Assembly: GCA_009746045.1 (NCBI GenBank)
Contig: RPFO01000595.1
Span: forward strand, 1 to 64,000
DNA length: 64,000 nucleotides
Source: Mesostigma viride
Lineage: Eukaryota > Streptophyta > Mesostigmatophyceae > Mesostigmatales > Mesostigmataceae
Direction of reading: 5' to 3'
The notes below the pieces were generated by a model. It saw only the letters and a list, made by a program, of their open reading frames with translations. It was not told where the DNA came from and made no database searches. The translations under genes were made by a program, and so were the position numbers. Shown in pieces: positions 21,004 to 31,500 of the stretch. Numbering within the stretch: position 1 is the first letter of the stretch; each line of letters opens with the position of its first letter.

Positions 21004-21498
21004 GGGCCGGGCCCACTTCAAATGTTCCGCCGTCCAAGCCAAGTGTGTGACACTTTTGGTCGTTTTTTGCAAAAAAAAAATAAAATTTCGCACGAGTTCG
21101 CGTGATTTTCGCGTGATTTTCGCAAAATTTTCACACATTTTCGCACGATTTCGCACGATTTCGCACAATTTTGCATGATTTCGCACAATTTCGCATGGAT
21201 TTCAACCAAGGGTCGTTTTGGGGAGTGACGTTTGACAAAATTTCGCATGAATTCACACACGTTGTGCACATCAAAATTTTTTACCGTCGACATTTTTCAC
21301 ATGAAATTTCGCACAATTTCAGCAAATTTCGCACAAATTCGCACGATTTCAGCAAATTTCACACGATTTCAGCAAATTTCGCACAATTTCGCACGATTTC
21401 GCACGACGAATCACTCTGCAGAGTGACGATCGTCGAAAAAGTCAAAAAAACGACCAAAAGTGTCACACTTTTCGGAACATTTGAAGTGGGCCCGGCCC
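21004..21498. mobile_element. 495-bp TIR element (MITE-like)
   Basis: It begins GGGCCGGGCCCACTTC and ends with the reverse complement. The inverted match continues (AATGTTCCG, then CACTTTTGGTCGTTTTTT with small differences) for about 50-60 bp. The interior holds many TTTCGCAC(A/G)ATTT-type short repeats about 10-14 bp apart and no ORF for a transposase. It splits a satellite unit (CACCAT/GCCATACAT), duplicating AT, or CCATG by another reading. Confidence 0.82.
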
Positions 21499-21685
21499 AT
21501 GCCATACATAAACACATATGCAGGCAGCCACCTGACCATGCCATACATACAATGTCATGCATCATCATATGAGATGTAAAATCCTATCTATCTAAAGCTC
21601 TCGAGACATGTGCACAGGCAGCCATGCACCACCATGCCATACATATACAATGTCATGCACCATGCATGCCATAAACACATATATT

Positions 21686-22093
21686 AAAAATATAATTACT
21701 TACAGCAGAGTGAAATCACTCAAACCAAAGCAAACGCCCAGCTATAAACCTCTATACAGAGCCATGTCAAATCTCTATACTACGATAAGACCAATGGAAA
21801 CTCCTAACGGGAGGAACCTAATAGCCCTGCTGCACCGCAAAATCAGCCCGCGTACGGCGGAGCATGATGTCAGCCATGGCCCGAGGCAGCGCCACCGACA
21901 AGCGCTGACGCCAATATGACGTCCAGGTCCGCGCCGACCATGGGGCCCGCTGGCCCTCCAGGTCCAGCCGGTCCTCCCGGAGCCGGCAACACTCCTTGAA
22001 GAAGGCGGAGGTCAGGGGCCCCATGGCCCCAAACTCCTCCAGGACAAAGGGCACCACACGATGGTGCCCGACGTCGCCGTAGGCCAGGAGCCC
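21686..22093 (-). mobile_element. 3' fragment of the RLE-type LINE
   Basis: Nearly identical to 15,800-16,220 and, reversed, to 26,560-26,985: it holds the last part of the ORF (MLRRTRADFAVQQGY) and the 3' UTR. It is 5'-truncated at 22,093, where satellite sequence resumes. The 3' end lies in TTAATATATGTG. Confidence 0.88.
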
Positions 22094-22174
22094 TAAACAC
22101 ATATATGCAGGCAGCCACCACCATGCCATACATACAATGTCAATGCAGCACGAAATGCATCATTGTTAAGGACA

Positions 22175-22865
22175 TTGAAAGGGATACCGGCCAGCAGAAA
22201 TAAAACCCTTGCACAATGCAAGGTCCAGCTGCAGCTTATCCAGCTTCATCATCTGCGGCATGGTCAGGCCCTCCTCGGACGCCTCAGGTCTGCTCGAGCT
22301 GTGCTGTTGTGAAGAGCCAACCTGGGCGTCGTGCCACTCAGAGGCGCTGCCCTCCACGAGGCCATGCATCCCAGTTGAGTCGCTGCCCGGCGCTTGGTCA
22401 CGAGCTCCATGTGGTCCGCTTGGCCACGCCTCTTCAGGTCCTTGGCCCTGAAAATCCCCTGCAAATACGCCCTATATGCCTTCGGCGGATTGGGGCAAGG
22501 CTTCACATCCCGGCACCAAGGCTTGCCCACAATGTGGAGCTTTGCCCTAGTGGCGCTCCCCTTCCAGATAATGCCGCACTGAAGGCAGGATTGCTTGTAG
22601 TTGTTCGTCAGCAGGCCGTTCACTACAATGCGCTCCTTCTTGACGAACTCCCAAACGGCAGCCTTGTGTCTTGTCCCGCTTTGCATCTCCGTCCCACTCG
22701 TCCCCACTGTTGTCGGGGCCAGTAGGCTCCTCGTCCCCACCGTCATTGTTGTCGGCATCATCATCTAGCTCCAAGCTAGCAAGATGTCGTGCTCGGGCGT
22801 CTTCGTACTCCGGACGTATCTGACATGTCATCGTAGTTTATTCCGAGGTCAGGTTCCTTGCCTCC
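22175..22865 (-). pseudogene. hAT-like transposase N-terminus with BED finger, relic
   Basis: The minus-strand ORF (22,264-22,764) contains SCLQCGIIWKGSATRAKLHI, then VKPCPNPP. This C-x2-C...H arrangement followed by KPCP is typical of BED-type zinc fingers at the N-terminus of hAT transposases. No catalytic domain follows, so it is a truncated relic. It fits the CAGTG ends of the surrounding element. Confidence 0.6.
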
Positions 22866-23254
22866 GCGACCGTGCGCCATCGCTCTACTTTCCATGCAGC
22901 TAGTAAATGCCAGCACGTAGTACTGTGCTATCAAACTGCCCGGTACACAGGCAGCAGCACCTGTGCCTTTTGCATGTTTAGTGTTCGGCCTCAGTCAGGC
23001 CTCAGCGTCGGTAGCGGCGGTTACTTTTGGCGCGCAAGGCTGTCGGCTGCATGAGCTACGCCAAAACTAGCTCTGGCGCCAAATTCCGGTGCCGGGCGCC
23101 GTATAATACGCGAAAAATACGTATTATGCGCCGTATTTGCGTTGAGAACGCAATACGCGTATTTCTAGTACGTTAGTACGCCAAACCCCGCCGTATTGTA
23201 TAATACGGCGTATTTACCGTATTATACGGCGTATTGGCGTTCACTGCACCTGGG

Positions 23255-25245
23255 TGCATGCATGAGTCTCAGATGGGGTTCCGTCGTGGTCGTAACACTG
23301 TCATGGCTGTGTTTGTCGCGTGCCGGTTGATGGAGGAGGTGCGTCGCCTTCCGAAGGGGGCCCCTGACAGTTTGCCGCTGGTCTTCATTTTTGTTGACTA
23401 TATCAAGGCCTTTGACACGGTCCTCTGGGAGGCTCTTTGGGCCATCCTTGCTCTGGATCGAGTGCCACCTGCGTTTATTGCTGCCATTCGCCGGCTGTAT
23501 GAGGGCTCACAGGCAGTAGTGCGGACTGCGGAAGGCACCACTCCACCATTCCCCCTTCACCACGGGGTGTGGCAAGGTTGTGTCCTGTCCCCATACCTGT
23601 TCATTATTGTCGTGGATCACGTCATGCGCCGAGCACGTGCGCGCTGTACTGCTCTTAAGGGGTTCGAGCCAGGCTTGGACATGGAAAGAGCACGGCGGGG
23701 TTGAGCCTGGCTACCGCCTGGCCGACCTGATTTATGCGGATGACACCTCCCTCATCGCGCGCCCCGAGGACATTCAGACCTGGCTGGACTGTCTGGGCCT
23801 GGAGGCGAGGGCGGTGGGGTTGGAGATTAGTGTCAAAACTGAGGCGATGGTGATTGGGGCCTCCAGTCCACCGCCGCTGCCGCGCCTGCTCGACGGGACG
23901 ACGGTCCCGTTCCGCGACCGCTTCAAACCGTTATTAGGGAGCTGGCTTCCTGACACAGCCGACGATACATGGACACCCGCATTGGCCTGGCTGTTATATT
24001 GTGGGCTCGCAGTCACATAAAGTATTGGAATTTGGTTATGCTCGGAATTGGCTAAGTCCGGAGGTCAGCCGGCAGCGCTGCATGCGCTGAGGTTTATTTG
24101 CTGGGCCGGCGGTCAGTGGGAATTTATGTGTACGGTCAGGCAACGGGTCGTAGGTTCTGGCTGTGGGCTATTTTGGGTTCTGGCCATGCATTACCGTTCG
24201 TTCCGTGGGCAACCTTGGTTCCGTACCGTTTGTCCAGGCAAGCAGTGGGGAGGATCTCGGTTGCGGTGCGTTATGTTGTGGAGTGTCGTTTGGGAATTAT
24301 GTTGGTGTATTTCGGTTGGTTTGTACTTGGGTACGTTCTCAGGCCCACGCCGTTGCTCAGCGTTGGGTGAAGCCACAGAGCTACTCGCAGTGATGACCTA
24401 CAGCGGAGCATTGAGTCAAAGCTGTTTGGCGGCGTGAAAGGCCGACACGCAGGAGAAAGCTTTGAATCACGTTGCAGCAAATGCTGTCAATGGCCGACGT
24501 TGTCGACATGTCCGGGGCTGGGCGCTGAGCGAGTAATCTATTCTATTACGTCTTTTTTATTATTCGGAAATACAATACACTTAACGAATTTTATTTTAAC
24601 ACTGGCCTGGGCTAGGCTCCGTTCGCTCAACACCTACTGGCGCTCCAAGGGCCTGGGCGAACACCGCAATTATAGCGCATGCTCTTCAAGGTCCTCGTCC
24701 TCACGGTGCTCACGTATGGCGCCGAGGCGTGGACACTCGATCACCCCCACACTGGCATCTAGGCTAGACGGCACAGTTTACAGGATGCTCCGACAGGTCC
24801 TGAACGTAGGGTTTTCCAAGCGCCCGTCATCAGAGTCTTTGTATCAGGGCATGCCTCGTATTTCGGACGAGATTAGACAGCGTAGGATAGCATTTGTAGG
24901 ACACCTTGCTCGCACCAGCCAGGTCGACACCGCCCTTGGTCTCAGTGGCCGGCCCCCAGCGGCTTGGCCAGCCAGGGCGGCACATTCTGAGTTCTGACCT
25001 GGCCTGGCCCCGCCAAGGGCACTGCCAAAAAGGTAGGGAAACATGTCACGAACTACGTACAGATGTTGCTGGATGACCTACTGGTCCCAGCCCAGTTTGA
25101 ATACCGCATCCACTCTCTCTCCCTTCTTTGGACCGCCATGCAGAACAAGACGCGGTGCATGGAAGAGGATTGTCAAGGCTCACACGCCCGACCCTGTGGG
25201 CAAACCACCTCCCCCCAAGGGGAGCAGGCGTTTTGATGAGTAGGG
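23255..25245 (+). mobile_element. LINE family 2, broken plus-strand copy
   Basis: Reverse-transcriptase blocks are present: QMGFRRGRNTVMAVFVACRL, FIFVDYIKAFDTVLW (palm aspartate), HHGVWQGCVLSPYLF. After a frame change near 23,690 come LADLIYADDTSLIA (YADD) and QTWLDCLGLEARAVGLEIS. A solo LTR interrupts the ORF at 23,992-24,601. Coding then resumes (ARLRSLNTYWRSKGLGE), with FKVLVLTVLTYGAEAWTLD in another frame and QRRIAFVGHLARTSQVDTAL further on. It is the same family as the 13-kb copy and is inactive. Confidence 0.87.
23992..24601. mobile_element. Solo LTR, 610 bp, with 5-bp target duplication
   Basis: Starts TGTTATATTG and ends ATTTTAACA, the usual LTR termini. CTGGC flanks it at 23,987-23,991 and 24,602-24,606. 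Removing it with one CTGGC restores the LINE reading frame (TPALAW-ARLRSLNTYW). No internal retrotransposon domain is present, so this is a recombined solo LTR younger than the LINE. Confidence 0.88.
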
Positions 25246-26266
25246 TAGTTAGGACTTTTCTAGACTAGCTAGATTAGAGTTAGGTTAGTTCGATTACGCG
25301 GTTCCTTCCACCCCACCCATCCATCAAGGAATATGTGCCACATGATCTCCCAACGGAGGCATGTTATAATTTAATTTTAATTTAATTTAATTTTACCATG
25401 CGTACCTGGATGTTCGGATGGCCACGCGCGGTACCTTCCAGACTGATGGCAACTAGATAGCACGGGCCTTAGGCCCGACCTGAGGGTGTTGTCCCTCCGG
25501 TATATAGATAGAGTCGCCCTCATGGTCTGGTTAGTTGGCTGGTCGTTCTTGGTCCTTATAGTGTTAGCATTGTTTCCTCTGTGTGTCCTGCCCAGTGCCG
25601 TCCCTCGATCCCGGCAAGGCCTCCGTGCCAGGCAATTAGGGGAACCTCACACCAGGCTTGGTGCTGGTGATCCCTACACCACTTGGGGTGGAACTGAGGT
25701 TAACATGTTTTTACTTTGTGCCTTGGATGGTCTGTCGATTGTACGTGCTGGGCTCGTGTTGGGTGCGTTAGGTTATTCCTACTCCTTTGGTAATTTCCTC
25801 CCTGTGCGTAGGGAGAGGGCTCCCTACCTTTGTGGGGGGGGAGGTGTTACGTCGCGTAACCATCTGTTACTGTTACGGACGTAAATTAGGTCCTTTGCCT
25901 CAGTCGTTCCTAGGTTTACGTGTAGTTCGTACCGGTGGACAATGTTGATTGGTACCTTGTTGTGTGTCCCTGTACCTCGGTGCATGGGATAATTTGGCGC
26001 CGCGCCGCGTACTTAGTAGTGGTCCTTATCCTTCGTGTAGAATGTAGTGGACCAGCGTGCATCTGTGTGTATCCGTGTGCGAGGGCCATGTCGGCCCGAA
26101 CATGTTTGACCGTTAGTGATCATTTATGCACGTCCTACCTCTCGGGTTGGCACTCGGCGTGTGTTATGAATCACACATCTAGCTAGGGTCATGGCAGTTT
26201 AGGTGTTACCTTCGTTGTCCTGGAGTAAACGGGTCTTGGTTTGAATGGCCTATGGCATATTATAAA
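25246..26266. other. Region without a recognisable gene
   Basis: The left end has LINE-3'-end-like sequence (TATGTGCCACATGATCTCCC and a TTTAA-rich tail near 25,325-25,395; a related stretch is at 31,245-31,305). The rest has short ORFs only, with no domain recognised. A small palindrome, GTTACGTCGCGTAAC, lies at about 25,846. Confidence 0.5.
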
Positions 26267-26993
26267 CTCACTACCTTGCCTGCATGGGGGGCCAACAGAA
26301 TCAGAATTGGTATTTGTATTTGCACACTGTCCTCCTGACGGTGGTGCTCGCCATGATTCGGTCGGTTTTCCCCCACGCGAACATCCGGTCCGAGGATGCG
26401 GATGGCGCTGCCTTCTATTCCCCCAACCACCGGCCTGACATCGTGGTGCTGGACTTTGAGGGGGGTGGCCGGCATCTGCTTATTGACGTTTCGGTGGCGC
26501 GGCCCTTGGCTCTTAGCCACGTGGCTGGGGCCTCCCTCACGGCAGGTTACACGGCGGACCGGGCGGAGCGGGCCAAGCTCCTGGCCTACGGCGACGTCGG
26601 GCACCATCGTGTGGTGCCCTTTGTCCTGGAGGAGTTTGGGGCCATGGGGCCCCTGACCTCCGCCTTCTTCAAGGAGTGTTGCCGGCTCCGGGAGGACCGG
26701 CTGGACCTGGAGGGCCAGCGGGCCCCATGGTCGGCGCGGACCTGGACGTCATATTGGCGTCAGCGCTTGTCGGTGGCGCTGACTCGGGCCATGGCTGACA
26801 TCATGCTCCGCCGTACGCGGGCTGATTTTGCGGTGCAGCAGGGCTATTAGGTTCCTCCCGTTAGGCGTTTCCATTGGTCTTATCGTAGTATAGAGCTTTG
26901 ACATGGCTCTGTATATAGGTTTATAGCTGGATGTTTGCTTTGGTTTGAGTGATTTTACTCTGCTGTAAGTAATTATATTTTTAATACATATGT
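26267..26993 (+). mobile_element. 3' part of the RLE-type LINE, plus strand
   Basis: A 189-residue ORF (26,284-26,850) matches the C-terminus of the 16-kb copy and stays open: HRPDIVVLDFEGGGRHLLID then VSVARPLALSHV, ending FAVQQGY. The 3' UTR runs to TATATTTTTAATACATATG. It is 5'-truncated. With its intact frame it is the best-preserved sample of the endonuclease region in the window. Confidence 0.87.
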
Positions 26994-27119
26994 TATAACG
27001 CATTGAGATCCGGTTCGTCACGACCGTCTTTCGCCCAAGGTGTAGTTAGAAACGGCCTCACTAACTTAGGTACTGTTAGACGCGGGTACGTTAGGTAGAG
27101 GAGGCGGTAGAGGACCGAG

Positions 27120-27785
27120 CCGCAACATAAGGATACACATTTCCATCACCATTCATATTCATCATCCTGAACGACTCGAACACGCGGACAAGATAACGGC
27201 AGGCTCGAGCTACCATGGTCCGGATTCTCCCGATTTCTGGCCTGCGCTGGTTGTCTCCTTGACATGTTCTTAATTACTTAGTCAATTTATTAAATAATTA
27301 ATACAGCCATGTACAGTGGCCCCCCCGCAGGACTGCGACCAGCCCAGCCTGGCCGGCACCTCCTGACGTGGGCTGGGCCTAGTGACGTTAGACGCCGCAA
27401 GGCCCGCACCTTCAAAGAACAGCTAGTAGAGGACATGGGGGGCCTAGGCCTCTCCGTGATTTGGAAGAAGATGATGGACAAGGCCAAGTGGGCCCAGGTC
27501 ATAGAGGACAACGAGCCCCCCCCAGTGGGGAAGCGCCCACGTGTGCAATCCCGTGGGAGGCACGCCAGATAGCCCCCCTAGGGCAGCGTGCGGCTGCCTA
27601 GATAGTTGTTGTTGTTAGCATGCTGTTAGATAGATGTAGTATGTAGCCGATGTAGATAGATTAGACCGGTAGGACTGTTTGCACCCATCCATCCATCCAT
27701 CCATCGGGGTTAATGCTCCGTGACTCCCCAACGGGAGCACGAGTCTAATTAATTAATTAATTAATTAATTAATTAATTAATTAAT
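27120..27785 (+). mobile_element. LINE family 2, 3' end, plus strand
   Basis: 27,128-27,262 matches part of the 396-bp insertion at 13.3-13.7 kb. 27,309-27,572 encodes the LINE C-terminus (TWAGPSDVRRRKARTFKEQL, then EDMGGLGLSVIWKKMMDKAK). The 3' end has (CCAT)n, GGGGTTAATGCTCCGTGACT, then (AATT)n at 27,749-27,785. The minus-strand copy at 12.4-13.3 kb has the same 3' layout. Confidence 0.82.
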
Positions 27786-28561
27786 GTACAGTTCGCAGGA
27801 ATTAACCAATTTGTAAGCCTCATCCTCAAGCTTCAGGAAACAGGTACTAAAACATGAAACGCATACACGATCCATGTTACACGCGTTTAGACGTACGTTA
27901 AAAGACATGAACCCATGCTGCAATGATATCCTATTGTATCATTGATTATCCAGTGCCTGTGCTGGTAGTCTCATCAAAGTAGCCATATACCTACTACACA
28001 ATAACGAGCCCCTTCTGGCGTCAATACCACGTCGGCAACGTTGAATACACATACGTAGTGCACAGGACGACTCAACTACAAGTGAGACCCTCACATCATC
28101 GGCCTGAGCTCTCTGGGTGCGACTACCCAACAAGCTCCACGAGCCATGAGGGCCCTGATATCAAAACACCCCCGATTACTTAGCCTTCTTGCTAAAAGGA
28201 CTCATGCACTTGCGTGACGGGTGGCATGCCAGCCCACACGCGCGCCTCATCGCAGGAGTTGGGGTATCCCCCACAACAATGCAAGGCACCTTCGTCAGCC
28301 ACTGCCGATGAGCCCTTTACCCCCCCTTTCACCCAATCCTGCACTCGCGCAGGACGTGAAAAAGGTGGTCATTCTCACCATATTCCCTCCATGTGCCTGG
28401 CAAACTCGCATGTGCTGACTAGAAAGCTAGCATGTGCTGACTTGGCTCACTTGTGCTGACAAGCAAGCTCGCACTTGCTGACTAGGGTCACACATGCTCA
28501 ATAAGGTCACACATGTATGACGTTTGATCTGCCTTGTTTTGTCTTTTCCTCATCTTTCGGC
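27786..28561. other. Intergenic region downstream of the TRCF gene
   Basis: No gene recognised. A few short imperfect repeats (TGCTGACT..., TCACACATG) lie near 28,410-28,520. Confidence 0.5.
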
Positions 28562-31500
28562 TCACATGTGCTTGACAAACTTGGGCAGGCCGAGGTACAT
28601 CTCTGACAGCACATGCTGCACCTGGTTCAAGACCCGCTCCGCGTCCTTGTCCCAAATGAACCGCACACGGATGCGCCCCGGCTCGTACGACAGCCCCTGC
28701 CGCGTTGCCGCCGAGCATGCCTCCACCAGCATAAAATAACACGGCTGCGACATGACGCTGTTCAGGACGAGCCGGCGCGGGGCTGACTCCATCGAGACCT
28801 TGTGGATGCCCAGTTCGGCAGCCAGCTTACGGATGCAGAGTACGCGGAGGAGGAGGTTCACTGCGACGGGGGGGGTACCGTAGCGGTGCCGCAGGAAGCC
28901 CATGAACAGGGACACCTGCTCAAGTCCCTGCTCGGCCGCCAGCAGCGCCTCGGACATGAGCAGCTCGCGGTCTTCTTTACGAGGGATGTACTCGGGCGGG
29001 AAGTCATCGACGAGGGGCATGCCGGGCATGTCCAGCGTGACGTCTCGCAGCATCACGGTGGGGAGTGCTTGCTGCTCCACGCGCTCAAGCTCTTGGTACA
29101 GCATCTCCATGTAGAGGTCGAACCCGAGGCGGGCCATGTCCAGCCCGCTCTGTTTCTCGCCGAACAGGTTGCCAGCGCCGCGCAGTCCCATGTCCGCCTG
29201 CGGGGTGGGGTGGGTGGGGGTGGGGGGTATGAGCAGCGGACAGGGGGCGAAGGGGGCCATGTACGTGGAAATGGGATGATGTGGGTGGGTTAGGAAGCGA
29301 GAAGGATGGACACGTTCCACGCAACCCCATGGGCGAGGGCATATGGAGCATGTGGGGTTGTCTCACTGATATGGTCACCCTTGTGGGTGAGAGAGAGAGG
29401 GGGGGGGGGGGGGAGAGGAGGGCGGGGGGGAGAGAGGGGAGGGGAATGACAGGCTAGGCAATCAACACTTCGTTGGAATGGTACGGTTAACTGCCAAAAA
29501 CCTGTACATGGCCCCAAGGAAACCTAACAGGGCCAGATGGCCCAACGCATCGAAACCCTTGCATGGCCTCCAAATGTCACCATACTTCCCTACCCACCAC
29601 CGCCCCACCCAAAAATTCCCACCCACCACAGCCACAAAGCCACCCTGACACCCCCCACCTCCCCACAATTCCACAACCCGGCAACCCCACCCCACCCCAC
29701 CCCACCCCACCCCACCCCACCCCACCCCACCCCACCCCACCCCACCCCACCCCACCCCACCCCACCCCACCCCACCCCACCCCACCCCACCCCACCCACC
29801 CCACCCCACCACCCCACCCCACCCCACCCCACCCCACCCCACCCCACCCCCCCCCACCCCACCCCACCCCACCCCACCCCAACCACCCCACACCCCACCC
29901 CCCACCCCACCCCACCCCACCCCACCCCACCCCACCCCACCCCCCCCACCCCACCCCACCCCGCCCTGCCCCACCCCATCCCTCCCTCACATCCACCCCC
30001 CCGCATGCCGCACCTCAGCCACTTGCATGCCCTGGCCCAGGCCTCGCTGGCAGCAGTCCACCAACAGCCTCAACCGCTCCTTGGAGTCCACGGTCATGCC
30101 CATGCCGCCTGGCGGGTACAGGAAATACGCGACCGATTCCTTGTTGGCGCGCCCGACCCGCCCCCTCAGCTGGTACAGCTGCGCCATCCCAAACAGGTGC
30201 ACGTCCTCGATGAGGATGGTGTTCACCGCCGGGATGTCGACCCCATTCTCCACGATGCTCGTGCACAGGAGGATGTCGGCACCTCCGGCGACAAACTGGC
30301 GGATGGCGGACGCCAGCTGTAGCGAGCGCAGCTGGCCGTGGGCGACCACAACGCGGGCTTTAGGGAACATGGCCTGCAGCTCCTCGCACTTCCTCTGGAT
30401 GCCCTGCAGGGTGTGGCCGTTGCGCAGGTGGCCATGTGGGAAGATGACCGCGGGGGGGGGGGGGGCGCCGGGGGGGGGGGACGAAGGGGGAAGAAGGCCT
30501 CGTGTCAGTAAGCAGGGCATGGGACTTTAGGGAAACAAAACAAGTCAGATCAAATCACATTAAACGTAAGATATCGCATTAGAAGGGCAGACGTGTCCCA
30601 GGGAGTCAGGATATAAGCTCAAAAACAGAGGGCAGCCAGGCAAACTATCCGCTACTCAAAATCAACCAGGCGTTTTCAAAGGCGAACAGCAAGCGACAAG
30701 CGACAAGCAACAAAAGCGCGAACAAAAGGCAACCAGGGCAAGGAGGCAGGGTGCAAACACGGACCACGCCACGTCGCGTTGCCCAGGCACCCCCCCACTA
30801 TGACCATTGCATTGCAGTACACAAAACTTCGATGAGTCGCTTCCTCCCATGGCAGTCGTCATCACATGCATAAGGGCCCTAGCGAACCCCATCTTTCTGG
30901 CAATCTGAGTTAGGCCAATCCATCCTGATGGGTACACAACCAGCCATAGCCTTAGCTTAGCCCTCGTACAGCCAGCCATGCTACGTCCTTGCTATGCTTC
31001 GCTTACTTGCCCACTCTGAGACGCCATGGTCTAGCCATTGTTTAGCCATGATGATCTTCCACCCTATGTCCGCACCCTAGCTGCTGGAATACATAGTGGT
31101 GCAGGTGCCCTTTAATGGTGCACCCAGAGCAGGTGTAGTTTACGCCCTACCCTTGCAGGAAGTAGCCCAGAATGTGTTAAAAGTCATAACACAAAAGCCA
31201 TAAGCAATGCGCTGGTTGTCTCCTTGATATGCCCCTTCTCAGGGATATGTGCTACATGTGCTCCCAACGGAGATATGTTCCAATTTAACTTAATTTAATT
31301 TTAATCATGATGCCCCAGAAAAGCCAGCTTAACCAGCCCTGTTGAAAGATATCCGTATTGATGGCATGACCCCATGCACCACCATGGCTTGTTCCCTGGT
31401 GGAATTCATGCCCACTGCCGGGCAAATTTAAGTTTCTGCCCAAGTTCATCAAATTAAAGTTTCCGCCCAAGTTCATCAAATCAAAGTTTCCGCCCAAGTT

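Larger units (their letters stand above)
20280..22150. repeat. Complex tandem repeat inside the hAT-like element
   Basis: Repeated modules such as CATGCCATACATACAATGTC, ATCATATGAGATGTAAAATC, and ACACATATGCAGGCAGCCAC recur in order with variable deletions. Copies are found before and after the nested TIR element and LINE fragment, which split the array. Confidence 0.8.
19936..23246. mobile_element. Probable hAT-type DNA transposon with nested insertions
   Basis: The left end reads CAGTGTGAGCCAATACGGC and the right end, reversed, CAGTGAACGCCAATACGCC, so both ends start with the hAT-typical CAGTG and share GCCAATACG. Both ends carry repeated CGTATTATACG-like subterminal motifs. A minus-strand BED-finger ORF relic lies inside. 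No clear 8-bp target duplication is seen, so the two ends may come from rearranged copies. Nested inside are satellite repeats, a TIR element and a LINE fragment. Confidence 0.55.

Noticed and set aside
29462-30006. Gly-Trp-Val and Pro-His-Thr ORFs
   Set aside because: Translations of the CCCCA array in the TRCF intron.
30404-30520. Upstream extension of TRCF exon 2 (HGHLRNGHTLQ)
   Set aside because: The AG at 30,404 gives a phase-0 join PHVE-GIQRKCEEL that matches the TRCF family spacing; the extension runs into a poly-G region.
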